Shown here in pieces: positions 25,149-36,200 of a stretch of DNA of 64,000 bases (within the stretch, counting starts at the first letter, position 1; every line of letters starts with the position of its first letter). Below the pieces are notes generated by a model, which saw only the letters and a program-made list of their open reading frames with translations, searched no databases and was not told the DNA's origin. Both the position numbers and the translations under genes were made by a program. Location: NCBI GenBank assembly GCA_943789135.1, contig CALSSY010000009.1, positions 1-64,000 of the forward strand, written 5' to 3'. Origin of the DNA: an uncultured Bacteroidia bacterium (GTDB taxonomy: Bacteria > Bacteroidota > Bacteroidia > NS11-12g > UBA955).

Positions 25149-25616
25149 TTACAAGCTCTCCAAGACCTTATCTATTGCCTTAAAATCAGGCAATTCTCCT
25201 GCATTTTCTAAAACTTCAGCATGCACAACAATTCCATTCGCATCAATAACAAAGGCGGCTCTTTTTGAAACGCCTTTAAGTCCTAAAATCCAATCTTCAT
25301 ATATAGCTCCGTAAGCACGACTTACCTCTTTATTAAAATCCGATAGTAACGTAAAATTCAAATTCTGATCTTCTTTAAATTTTGCCAATGTAAATGGCAA
25401 ATCGACTGAAATTGCCAAAACCGTGGCTTTTTCATTTTCATATAAATGGATGGCGTCGCGAACGGTGCAGAGTTGTGTGGTGCATACGCCTGTAAATGCC
25501 GCTGGAAAAAAATGCAAAATGACATTTTTTCCTTTAAAACTGCTTAAGGAAATTTCTTTCGTTTCAGAACTGATAAGTTTAAAATCAGGTGCTGGAGATC
25601 CAATTTGAATATTCAT
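25149..25616 (-). CDS. Peroxiredoxin (AhpC/TSA, AhpE-like)
   Basis: A 155-aa thioredoxin-fold peroxidase. FFPAAFTGVCTTQLC holds the peroxidatic Cys45 in the TxxC motif, with another cysteine at 50. VLAISVDLPFTLAKF and GVSKRAAFVID are the later core motifs, and the conserved Arg lies in SKRA. It reduces hydrogen and organic peroxides in the cytoplasm with thiol reductants. The length matches AhpE/Bcp-sized enzymes. It is monocistronic, with a strong terminator. Confidence 0.9.
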   Translation of the reverse strand: MNIQIGSPAPDFKLISSETKEISLSSFKGKNVILHFFPAAFTGVCTTQLCTVRDAIHLYENEKATVLAISVDLPFTLAKFKEDQNLNFTLLSDFNKEVSRAYGAIYEDWILGLKGVSKRAAFVIDANGIVVHAEVLENAGELPDFKAIDKVLESL

Positions 25617-26049
25617 ACTCTTTTAAAACAAATTAAGCATGAATTAGATTTATAATTGAAATTTCAAGTGCAATTACTCTTACTTTCAAGTTCCACCGAT
25701 TCCAGAATTACTTCTTCATAATTTGTCCATCCTACTCACCCAAACACAATTGACATTTACATGACAATTATTGGTTTTGTGCGAAATTTCCACTTCTACT
25801 AATGCTGTAAAATTTACAATAAGTAACATTCTACAACCTTTAAAAACCTTCATTTACCAAGCCTTGCCATCTATTTCAAGAGTAGAAACACGCCTATTAA
25901 CAAACGATTTTAACAACTCTCGTTATCTACAAAGAATTATTCAGATATTATTCAACTTTAAAAAAACAACAATAAGGCAATGGGTAATTGTCATTTTGAC
26001 ACACATAATTATTAATATTGTAATATTGTATACTAAACAAACCTAAAAA
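25617..26049. other. 433-bp gene-free region upstream of the large T9SS protein
   Basis: I find no convincing gene. An open frame on the plus strand (25771-26046) has no family-like features. The last 70 bases are very A/T-rich with repeated AATATTG blocks just before the ATG at 26050, probably promoter and leader for that gene. No exact TAnnTTTG is found close to the start. Confidence 0.5.
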
Positions 26050-28734
26050 ATGAAAAAAATTACCAAATTACTCATGCTTGTGGGATTAGCCTTTACGGGA
26101 CAATCTCAAGCGCAGATTTTCTTCTCTGAGTACGCGGAAGGAACTGCCGGAAACAACAAATACATTGAAATCGCCAATGGCGGTAGTTCTGATGTATCCC
26201 TTGACAATTACATGCTTGTGAATAACGCAAATGCACCTGATGCAGGTAAAGCTTTTGACTTTGACAATACCTATATGATTGCCGGTATCACATTGAAACC
26301 CGGTCAAGTTTATGTTATTGCCAATAATGGTGCAGATCAACCTGTATTAAGCAAAGCGGACACGAGTTTTCAATATGTAAATTTCAACGGTGATGATTGG
26401 TGGGCTATTTTAAATGCATCTGATTCTTCAGTTGTAGATGAAATTGGAACTTCAGCCGCTGATCCAGGGTCTGGCTGGGATGTTGCTGGTGTTACCAATG
26501 GCACTAAGGATAAAACCTTAGTACGTAAACCAGGAATTAAAAAAGGAAATACATGGGATAAATCAGCTGGAACAGATGCCGCTTCAAGTGAGTGGATCGT
26601 TTTAGACGGACCAGATGCCTCTAATGTTTACGGTAATCCAGGCACCCATCAATTTGATGCTAAACGCATGGTGAAAATTTCCGTTGACATGAAAAACGAA
26701 ACCATTTCTGCAAATGGCGTTCATGTTGCTGGTTCATTCCAAGGTTGGAGCCCTAGCGCTACTACCTTATCTCAGGAAGGTTCAACTAGCATTTACTCTG
26801 CGTATGTTGAAATGGATGAGAATGCATTGGTTGAATATAAGTACATTAACAATAACGACTGGTCTTCAGGCGTTGAAAGCGTACCCGCTATTTCTCAAAA
26901 AGGACATACCAATAACGGCGAAACTAACGACAACCGTTGGGTATGGACCGGTTCAGGTTCTGACACTTTAATGTTGCCTGCATTTGTTTTCAGTGGTTCT
27001 GCTCCAGATGGAGAATATGCAGTTCGTTTAGCTGTTGATTTGCAAAAAGAATCAGAGGTAAGTGCTGACGGCGTTCATATTGCAGGAAGTTTACAAGGTT
27101 GGGATCCAGCAAAAACAGCTATGGCCAATCTTTACAACACCAATAAAATTTACGAAATCATTTTAACATTAGCTGACAACAGTTACGAATATAAATTCGT
27201 AAACGGTAATGCTTGGGGTAAAGATGAGTCTGTACCGTCTTCATGTGCTACTAACAACAACCGCAGTGTTACTGTAAGCGGAGCCGATGTAGAAGTTTCT
27301 AAAGTATGTTTCGGATCTTGTGATGCATGTCCAGGTAGAGAGATTCCTAAGTTCAAAGCTACATTCCAAATCGATATGGCTAAAGAGTGTAACTTCGAAG
27401 ATGTAGACATCGCCGGAGGTAAAATCAACGGATGGGCTGGTGGAACTTTCTTATCAGACCAATCTGGCTTAAGCGGCGATTGGAAAATCACTAAAATTGG
27501 TGTAGGTCCTGCTAAAGGTGATATTTCTTGGTTCAGTGAAGAAATTAACGGTACTACTCGCCCTTGTATGCAAGACGACCGCGTAGTTTTGAATAGAGAC
27601 GGTTCTTTCTTCAATATTTTCGGTGCTGAAACTTGGATCGAAGGCTGGCAACAAGCTGGTGCTAACGGATGTGGCACTCCAGTTGCTCCTTTCGACGGAT
27701 CTTCCATGGGTACATGGAAAGACAACGGAGATGGTACTTTCACTGTATACGGTAAAGGAAGTCATGTGGGTATACCTAAGGTAGTAAACGGTGGTGAAAT
27801 CAGCAATCTTGCTGATGCGCGTGACTCATTAACCTATGAATACGAAATCACTGACAACAAATTAATTACTTACATTCAAATCGCAGGTGGTGGATATTGG
27901 CAGTTTGATTACGCTAGAAACAACTCAAAATCTACTGTATGGACAACCACTATACTGTTGGATTCTGGCGTAGAAATCGCTCACAAAGTTCGTAAAATTG
28001 ACGCTGATGGTAACGTAAACTGGGAAGGTGGATCAGACCGTAAATACTTCGTACACGGAGACACAACTTTCGCTGAGCGTTGTTTCGGTTTGGATGAAGC
28101 TTGTTCAGGTAACACCTTAACTCCTTCTGATATTCTTTTCCGCGTTGATATGAGTAATGAAATTCCTCAAGATACTGTTTGGTTGATGGGTGGATTTACA
28201 TCTCCTTCTTGGCAGGCTGGTGCTATTCCAATGACTCCTAATGTAGATAATTCAGATATTTACGAAGCATTGGTAGAAAGTCTTTGTAACGAATATTTCG
28301 AATATAAGTTCGTTAACGAGCCAATGAGCAGCAGTGCTAATGGTGAAACTTTCCCAGATTCAACCGACCGTGATTGTGTTAAAGACAATGGTGTAGGTGG
28401 TTTCAACCGTCACCACACACGTACCTCAACTGATTTGGTAGAATTATTCTACGTATACAACTCTTGTCAAATGGGTAATAGCAACGCAATTGTAGATATC
28501 AAGAATGATCTACGTGTTTCTCCAAACCCAGCTTCAGGTATGTTTACCGTAAATCTTGGTTCTCGCACAATTAAAAATGTTACCGTTATGAGTTTTGACG
28601 GGCGCATCATTCGCAATATTAACGTAGATTCACACAGCGCTGATATCCATGTAAATGGTTTGAATGGTGTGTATGTGGTTCAAGTTACCGATACATTCGG
28701 AAATATTGCAACACAGAAAATCGTATTGCAATAA
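26050..28734 (+). CDS. Secreted multidomain protein: lamin-tail, carbohydrate-binding-like repeats, T9SS type A sorting domain
   Basis: An 894-aa protein. The signal peptide MKKITKLLMLVGLAFTGQSQAQ is followed by a lamin-tail domain (FFSEYAEGTAGNNKYIEIAN, with DEIGTS). From about residue 215 there are at least three E-set/starch-binding-like repeats (VHVAGSFQGWSP, VHIAGSLQGWDP, VWLMGGFTSPSW), each ending in a YEYKFVN-type strand. A lipocalin-like stretch is in the middle (GSFFNIFGAETWIEGWQ). The last 75 residues, from VSPNPASGMFTVNL to IATQKIVLQ, form the T9SS sorting domain. It is predicted to sit on the cell surface or be released, and may bind glycan. The even codon use and the strong terminator suggest high expression. 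It has no catalytic motif. Confidence 0.9.
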   Translation: MKKITKLLMLVGLAFTGQSQAQIFFSEYAEGTAGNNKYIEIANGGSSDVSLDNYMLVNNANAPDAGKAFDFDNTYMIAGITLKPGQVYVIANNGADQPVLSKADTSFQYVNFNGDDWWAILNASDSSVVDEIGTSAADPGSGWDVAGVTNGTKDKTLVRKPGIKKGNTWDKSAGTDAASSEWIVLDGPDASNVYGNPGTHQFDAKRMVKISVDMKNETISANGVHVAGSFQGWSPSATTLSQEGSTSIYSAYVEMDENALVEYKYINNNDWSSGVESVPAISQKGHTNNGETNDNRWVWTGSGSDTLMLPAFVFSGSAPDGEYAVRLAVDLQKESEVSADGVHIAGSLQGWDPAKTAMANLYNTNKIYEIILTLADNSYEYKFVNGNAWGKDESVPSSCATNNNRSVTVSGADVEVSKVCFGSCDACPGREIPKFKATFQIDMAKECNFEDVDIAGGKINGWAGGTFLSDQSGLSGDWKITKIGVGPAKGDISWFSEEINGTTRPCMQDDRVVLNRDGSFFNIFGAETWIEGWQQAGANGCGTPVAPFDGSSMGTWKDNGDGTFTVYGKGSHVGIPKVVNGGEISNLADARDSLTYEYEITDNKLITYIQIAGGGYWQFDYARNNSKSTVWTTTILLDSGVEIAHKVRKIDADGNVNWEGGSDRKYFVHGDTTFAERCFGLDEACSGNTLTPSDILFRVDMSNEIPQDTVWLMGGFTSPSWQAGAIPMTPNVDNSDIYEALVESLCNEYFEYKFVNEPMSSSANGETFPDSTDRDCVKDNGVGGFNRHHTRTSTDLVELFYVYNSCQMGNSNAIVDIKNDLRVSPNPASGMFTVNLGSRTIKNVTVMSFDGRIIRNINVDSHSADIHVNGLNGVYVVQVTDTFGNIATQKIVLQ

Positions 28735-28757
28735 ATAAGATAAACTATCTTATTTCT

Positions 28758-28790
28758 ACAAAAAAAGCGGCCTCGAGCCGCTTTTTTTGT
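28758..28790 (+). terminator. Terminator after the lamin-tail/T9SS protein
   Basis: The stem ACAAAAAAAGCGGC pairs with GCCGCTTTTTTTGT around CTCGA, with a U-tract on the plus strand. Confidence 0.9.
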
Positions 28791-28851
28791 ATTTCATTTT
28801 GGCACACAGAAATAAAATACCGGAAATTTATTTACTTATATTCGTAATATT

Positions 28852-29973
28852 ATGTCATTGCGATCTATTATCGTTGTTTTCGCTGTAATCTGTGGGTTTT
28901 CCTCAACTAAACTCTTTTCTCAAAGCAACTTGTTTAAAAGCAGCGACACGCTGAATACCATTACACTTCTATTTGGAGGCGACCTTATGGGACACGGACC
29001 TCAAATCAATGCGGCCCATATTGATTCTAACAATTCGTACGACTACAAACCTGGCTTTCGTTATTTGCAAAAGTCTATTGAATCCGTTGATTTTGCAGTA
29101 GCCAACCTCGAGGTGACTTTAGCGGGCCCGCCATACAAAGGTTATCCTCAGTTTTCATCTCCTGATGCCTATGCATTGAACATGAAGGAATTGGGATTTG
29201 ACTTATTGGTAACTGCGAATAATCACAGTCAAGACGGAGGTAAGCGCGGTCTACTTAGGACAATAAGAGTATTAGATAGTTTTGCCATTGACCATACGGG
29301 TACTTTTACCGATACGTCTGAATTTCAGAATACATATCCGTATATCACAGATATCAACGGACTTAAAATTGCCGTTCTGAATTATACATATGGGACAAAC
29401 GGTTTAACGGTTACCCCTCCTACGATGGTAAATATCATCGATACGAATTATATAAAACGTGCCATTTTAAAAGCGCGGAGTAAAGGGGCTCATTTCGTCA
29501 TACCTGTTATGCATTGGGGATTGGAATACCAGAATCAAGAAAGTGAGCACCAACGTAAGATGGCCCAATTTTTAGCCGATGTCGGTTGTGACGCCATAAT
29601 TGGCATGCACCCTCACGTTGTTCAACCCATAAAAAATATTAGAACAAAAGACGGCAGAAATGTACCCGTTGCCTTTAGTTTAGGGAATTTTGTTTCCAAC
29701 CAACGCGATCGTTATAAAAACGGAGGCATTTTAGCTCGTGTAAAAATATTACACCGGGGCAATGAAATCAAACTCGTCCAAATGGATTACAAACCATTTT
29801 GGGTCCATAAATTATTACCCAATGACACGTATCCCCCCTTTAATAAAAGAGGCTATTATCTATTGCCACAAGAAAATCTCCACTTATTAAAAGAAAAATA
29901 CAAAAGCGAAGCGGATATCTTCTTTCAAGATACTCGCGAGTTATTAGATGGAGTTCCCGAATGGAAAAACTAA
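28852..29973 (+). CDS. CapA family protein (metallophosphatase-like, polyglutamate capsule type)
   Basis: A 373-aa protein with a signal peptide (IIVVFAVICGFSSTKLFSQ) and the CapA domain. Metal-site motifs visible are LLFGGDLMGHGPQ, VANLEVTL, LVTANNHSQDGGKRG, PVMHWGLEYQ and GMHPHVVQP. CapA proteins belong to the calcineurin-like superfamily and are linked with poly-gamma-glutamate capsule in Bacillus. In Bacteroidota they are mostly uncharacterised secreted proteins. No capB or capC is nearby, so a capsule role is doubtful. A TATATTCG near-match to the -7 element lies at 28837-28844. The gene ends by overlapping an opposing fragment by four bases. Confidence 0.88.
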   Translation: MSLRSIIVVFAVICGFSSTKLFSQSNLFKSSDTLNTITLLFGGDLMGHGPQINAAHIDSNNSYDYKPGFRYLQKSIESVDFAVANLEVTLAGPPYKGYPQFSSPDAYALNMKELGFDLLVTANNHSQDGGKRGLLRTIRVLDSFAIDHTGTFTDTSEFQNTYPYITDINGLKIAVLNYTYGTNGLTVTPPTMVNIIDTNYIKRAILKARSKGAHFVIPVMHWGLEYQNQESEHQRKMAQFLADVGCDAIIGMHPHVVQPIKNIRTKDGRNVPVAFSLGNFVSNQRDRYKNGGILARVKILHRGNEIKLVQMDYKPFWVHKLLPNDTYPPFNKRGYYLLPQENLHLLKEKYKSEADIFFQDTRELLDGVPEWKN

Positions 29974-30155
29974 ATCTCTGAAGCATTACCACCATCTCCA
30001 TATGACCAAAAAGCACCCTTTCCCGTCCGAATCAAACCAGAACTTTCTTTGATTTCTTTGGGCAAATCTGCCATTTTCTCCCATTTCGCTTGAAATGTCT
30101 GGGCTTGAATATTAATAGAGAATCCGAAAAATAGCAGTTGTAAAAATCGTCTCAT
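29970..30155 (-). pseudogene. N-terminal fragment of a secreted protein (beta-propeller-like), truncated
   Basis: Only 61 codons: a signal peptide (MRRFLQLLFFGFSINIQAQ) and the start of a domain (LPKEIKESSGLIRTGKGAFW and YGDGGNASEI). The motif 'LPKEIxExSGL ... W-DSGN' is typical of the first blade of SdiA-regulated-like or esterase-like propeller proteins. The frame then stops exactly at the end of capA. No continuation was found in other frames, so it looks like a remnant cut by recombination or deletion. The family guess is from memory. Confidence 0.5.
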
Positions 30156-30220
30156 CCAACAAAAATGAGAACTTTAAATCACCCAATTCCAATAAGAATA
30201 GTCAAATAACAATTTCTTAA

Positions 30221-33200
30221 CTATCGCAACAAGTAAAAAACTTGTTTATCGTTTCCGCGTATTCCTCTTTTACCCGATGTGTATTTATAGCGAACGTTAA
30301 TTATGTAAGGCCCTTGTGGGGCATCTGCATTACGATAGGTTCCATCCCACCCTAAATCATTCAACCCACCCTCGTATATTTTCTCACCCCAACGATTGTA
30401 AATTTGATAGCTCAGTTCGTCTAAATCGTATGCTACAGGGGCAAAGTATTCATTCAATCCGTCACCCGTTGGCGTGAACGCATTTGGAATGAATATCCTA
30501 CAATTAAAATCACGAAAATCAATTCGAACTGTATCGGCAACAGTACCACATAAATTAGTGGCACTCGCCCAATACAATCCAGGCTTTACAATGCGTCTTT
30601 GAGCACGCGAAGAACCATCATCCCAAATATATTTGCTATTCCAACTACTCAGTACTAATTCGAGAATTTCATTTTTACAGAGGGTAGTATCACTGCCCAA
30701 GTTCACAATTGGCTGCGGAAAGACCTGAGTAAACTGTTTTGAACTGTCGGTACATCCTTCAACCGTTACGACGTAGGTTACCGTATCACGCCACAACTTC
30801 AGGGGAGAAAACTCAAAACCATTAACAACGTTCTTACCAAAGAAAACGCCCCCTTGCGTAAATGCATTTAAGGGATAATTCCCAGTATTCTCACAATAAA
30901 ATTCTCGCAATACATCAAATCGCGCATCTGGCATCGGTTTTACGAATACGTTTTGATTGGCTGTATCGTAACAACCCCACTCGCTTTCGACGATCAAATT
31001 TATCTCCTTAACACCTGGTGCATTAAAAATATGTGCTTGCGGATTCATTCCACTGTTACGCTCCCCATTTATATCCCACCATCTTCTTTTCACACCCAAG
31101 GAATCCGTTGAAATATCGGTAAATAAATAATCATTCTGATTGAGACACTGCGCGGAATCATTCACTAATATTTGAGCTATTGGCTTGGGATATACCCGAA
31201 TGATTCGTTTTGTACTATCAACACATCCACTGTCGCTTACATTAATGAGTCTAATGGTTTTAAAGCCACTTTTTTGATATGTTTTCTGAACCGATTGTGT
31301 ATTGTACGTATTCAAATCTCCCTCTCCTAAACTCCAATCATAACGGCGTATATTTCCTCTTTCAATTAAACTCTGGGCTGTAAATCTGAAGTCTTGAGCG
31401 TTGATACATTGATCCGTATCGTTAATATTTATACGAACTTGAGGGTTGGGATTTACACTCAGTATTTGAGTAATAGAATCCATGCAACCATAATTTGAGA
31501 CCCCAATTAGTTTAACAGGGTAATCTCCTACTTTAGCATATTTAAAGAGTTGATCTTGATTGGATACTCTTACTGTATCATTTCCAAAATGCCAATATCC
31601 TTGATACGTACCTTCAGCAATATTGGATAAGTTCAATAAAGCAAATTGATGGGTTAAGAAACACTGTCCAGGATCATTAACAATGTAATTCATAACTGGC
31701 ATCGCTCCAACAATTACAGCCTTACTTAAAGTATCTGCACAGCCGTGATTGGAAATAGCCCTTAACGAAATGGTATACTTCCCGTGATTATTATATATAT
31801 GAGTTGGTTCAAAATCAGCGGAAATAGTACCATCGCCTAAATCCCAACTCCCAACCGTTGAACCGTATTTTATACGTGTATAATTGGTGATGATAAATTG
31901 ATTTTGACGCAAACACTGCATGGTATCGTTTATCCTATATTCAATTTCCGGACTTGGGTGTGCCACTGCGGACGCGTAGGTAGAATCCATACAACCTTTA
32001 TCACTAGTCTCAATCAATTTTATGGTATAAAACGTGTCTTTTTTGTAATAATGCTCAAAGGAATCAAGGGTTCGATTATTGCCATCGCCCATATCCCATT
32101 TATGCGATAAACTACCTTCGCCTATTTTGCTATTGCTCCAAAAAATAAACTTCTGATTATTAAAACATTGAGAACTGTCGTTATGACCAATTTTCGGTTC
32201 TGGCATGGGATTCACCTTTACCTTTTTTCTGATTGAATCTACGCATCCCAAATCACTCGTAACCGTTAAAAGTGCTTGTTTTTCACCCCAGAAACTGTAA
32301 AAGTAATCGGCATCCTTTGTGGTATATACCTCTCCAAACTCTCCTATATCCCAGCGGTAACTTAGGTTCCCATATTTAATTGATGACCCATTGGTGAATT
32401 TATAGAAATTCTGATTCAAACATTGGGCCGAGTCATTCACTGAAAAATTGGGTATGGGATTGGGATATACCGTTATGAATTTGTCCATGGTATCCTTACA
32501 ACCAAATTCAGACTCTTGAATCAATCGAATTCGATAACGGATGTCATCTGGGAAAGTTCGGGTTAATGTTGTTTGTAAACTTGATGAATCAAAGAATATC
32601 CAATTTCTACGGATATTCCCTGTTGGTATTAATGATACATCCTCAAAATAAAAAGATTGTTGGTTCAAACATTGTCCGGTATCGTTTATGACAAAGTCAG
32701 TAACGGGCATTGGATAAATGTAAATCTCTTTTTGAATGGTATCCCGGCAATCTTTATCCGTTTTAATCCAATGTTTGGGATAATATGTCTTGTGGTTCCC
32801 GAACACATGTGAGGTGGCAATTCCTGAATCCTGTGATCCGTCATTGAAATCCCAATAATAAATTAACGTACCTGTTTTCACCGTAGATTCTGAAGTGAAA
32901 CGAACTTCATTTCCACGGAAACACTGCGTGGAATCGTTCATGCTAAAGGCTGCTTTGGGCATGGGCCAAACATCAATGAATTTTGATATGGTATCCTGAC
33001 ATCCCTTGTCACTTGTACTCTCTAGTTGAACCTTAAATTTCCCATCATTTTGATACGTATGAGACACTTGTTTACCAGATTCTTTATTCGACCCGTCACC
33101 AAAAGTCCATTCGTGCTGAGTGCTGCCGGATTTTATTTTTCCAGCTTCTGTGAATTCAAAAAGATTACCCCGCAAACATATTCCATCATCGGTAATGGTA

Positions 33201-36200
33201 AAGTCCGGGTAAGGTTTTGACCATGTTTCAATTATCTGAAAGGAAGAATCTGTGCAACCAAAATTACTCTTTACGATTAACTGAATTTTATAGGTTGTGT
33301 CTTGGGGGAAATTCAACATTAAAGAACTTCCTGGAAATGAACTATCACCTTTATAATACCATATCCCATTTATATTGCCATAACGAATACGACTGCTATC
33401 TGCAAAAACGAAGGCTTGACGATTCACACATTGCTGACTATCGTTTACCCAAATTTTCACTTTCGGCATAGGCCTTACAAACACCTGATGTTTGATAGAA
33501 TCTATACAACCATGAACCGAAGTTACTTTTAATATTACGGTAGGTTCAAAATCAATAGCGTAACTATGGGTGACCGTATCTTGAAAAGACTTAGTACCAT
33601 CACCCAATTGCCAATTATAATCCAAGTCCCCAATTTGAATTTCCGAGGTGTTGCTAAATACAAATCTATTTTGATTTAAGCATTGACTTGTATCATTAAC
33701 GGTAAAGGAAGGCAGAGGCATTTCTCTCACCCAAATATTTTTGCTGACTGTGTCTGCACAACCAAAATCACTTATTGATATCAGTCTTATTATTTTAATT
33801 CCAGTATCTGAGTAGTTGGCTATCGTATTGGTATTGCTGCTTGCATTTCCATTCCCCAAATTCCAATTATAATTTAGATTCCCCCAAAAAAGCGTTGATT
33901 TATTGGTAAAAATGAACTCATTTGTGCTTAAACACTGATCGGTATCATTAATGCTAAAATCTGCAAGTGGCATAGGCATTAAGCGGACCACCTTAACAGC
34001 AGTATCGGCACAACCTAAATTGGTGAGTGTTCTTAAGCTTACATAGATGAGTCCCGTATCGGTATAACTATGATTAACCGGTGTTGTATTTTTAATAGAA
34101 ACTCCATCGCCTAACTCCCACAATAGGTCATAACTACCGGCTTTCTTAATACTTTGATCCGTAAATTTAAATTTATTGCCTCGATAACATTGATTGGTTT
34201 TATCAATGTTAAAATCTGGATTTACCGATGGCAGAACCGTCAATTTCTGGTAATCGGTATCGCGACATCCATAGTTGGATACTGAAATCAATCGAATGGT
34301 AAATGTTCCTGTATCTACATAGCGTTTCTGCGAAAATTTTGAGAATGCGGTGCTTCCGTCTGCAAAATCCCACTGGGCCGTGGTACTACCACTAACTATG
34401 GAGGACACATCCTCCAATTTGAAATTATGCTGGGTAAAACACTGAACAGAATCTCCTAATAACCTAATATCCGCTATGGGATTGGGATCCACAAAAATCC
34501 ATCTACTGCTTGAATCCCAACAGCCATGTACGGTTTTGATCCGTAACTTCACGAAATAATTATCAGGCCCTGAATATAGATGTTTGGGTGCCCATTCTTT
34601 TGAATAATTTCCATCTGCAAAATCCCAATCGTAAAATTCAATTTCTTGTTTGGCACTGCTTAACTGAACAAAATTTGTTGAATCTTCGTGACAAACTGCG
34701 TTGGCATAAAATGCTACTACCGGTCGAGAATATACCACTACGGTTTTGGATGTGTCTTTTACACAACCCGCAGAATTTCTCACCCTAAATCGAACCGTAT
34801 AAGATCGATCGTTATTATAGGTTTTCAAGGGGTTTCTTTGCCTACTAATACTACCATCGTCGAAACTCCAATAATACGATGTTATGTAATCATTGAAAGC
34901 CTCTGTCGAATCATAAAACTGTGTTTTCTCGCCTATACAATTGGCGTCCCAACGGAAATTCGCCACCGGTGGCGGTGCGATTTTCACATTAGACTCAAAG
35001 GTATCGGCACATCCATTTGAACCTGTAATTCGAGCAAAGAAAGGATAAGTACCCGTATCCTTATAGGTATGAATAATATTGCCAATGAGCTGATTGGGAT
35101 TAAAACCATCTCCTAAATCTGTACCATCACCAAAGGATGCCCAGAAATAATCAATTGTTCCAGAATTCATGGAACTCACATTGTAAAAAGTAGTTGTGAA
35201 TGTTTTGCAATCGGTTGCCCAAACAACATTCGCTTTAGGCTTCTCCAATACCTCAACTACTCGCTTTATTTGGGTGCTTGTATCTGGATAAATAGATTCA
35301 CAGACCCGTGTAATACCATTTACTGTGAAAGAGCCCCGAGCAACCAATAAGGGATAGAAACTTCCATAACCTTGATAACTCAGATGAACATTTGAATCTG
35401 AGGTTGTGGTTAAAACGTTGTTGTTTACATCTCCGAATCTCCATGTATATTCGTTAGCATCTTTACTCTTATTGGCAAAATCGACTCGTAAGGGTGCGCA
35501 TCCAATTGAATCTTTTATAAAATCGTAATAAGCGGTGGGACCAATTACTGTAATTTCCTTTTCGAATGAATCAACACATCCCCGTTGATTGTACACTTTT
35601 TGAACTACCCGATATTTCCCGGTTTCAAAAAAACGACTGGGGCTTGCAAACAAACTTTTGGGGTATTTGGAACCAAAAGTATATTCATGACGGCTTATAT
35701 AATCACCCGTTAAAATTTTATTATTCGTGGAATCGTAGGTGGTTGCACGATCGGAAAACAAAATAGACTGTGGGCATAAAAATGTATCTGAGGGAGTACT
35801 AAATCCGGCATATACCCCAGAAACTTGAATGTTCAGGTAATTCCAAAGTGTATCGCTACAACCCAAACTGTCATTAACAATCATTGAAATTGGATATACG
35901 CCGGGTGATTTAAATGTAACTTTTGGATTCTCTCCATAATATTGAAATCCAGCTCCATCATTCAAATCGTAAACTACCTTTTCTTTACCAGATGCATATC
36001 GCTTTTGACTGTTGAAATAATTGGTTTTTCCGTCTCCCCATGTGAAATAACGATTCTGCTGAATTAAATCTATACTGTCGGAGCCTAAACAAATTAAATT
36101 CTTAGAGACCTCGAAGTGTGGCATAACACCAATATGTACCCACATCCCTTCTTCCATGCGACATCCATCAGGATGAATAGCGACGAGACGGACCCAATAA

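Noticed and set aside
25771-26046. A 91-codon open frame upstream of the lamin-tail protein
   Set aside because: It has no recognisable domain, is very AT-rich, and runs into the leader of the next gene.
28852-29973. Capsule biosynthesis locus
   Set aside because: CapA is alone; no capB, capC or other polyglutamate genes lie nearby.
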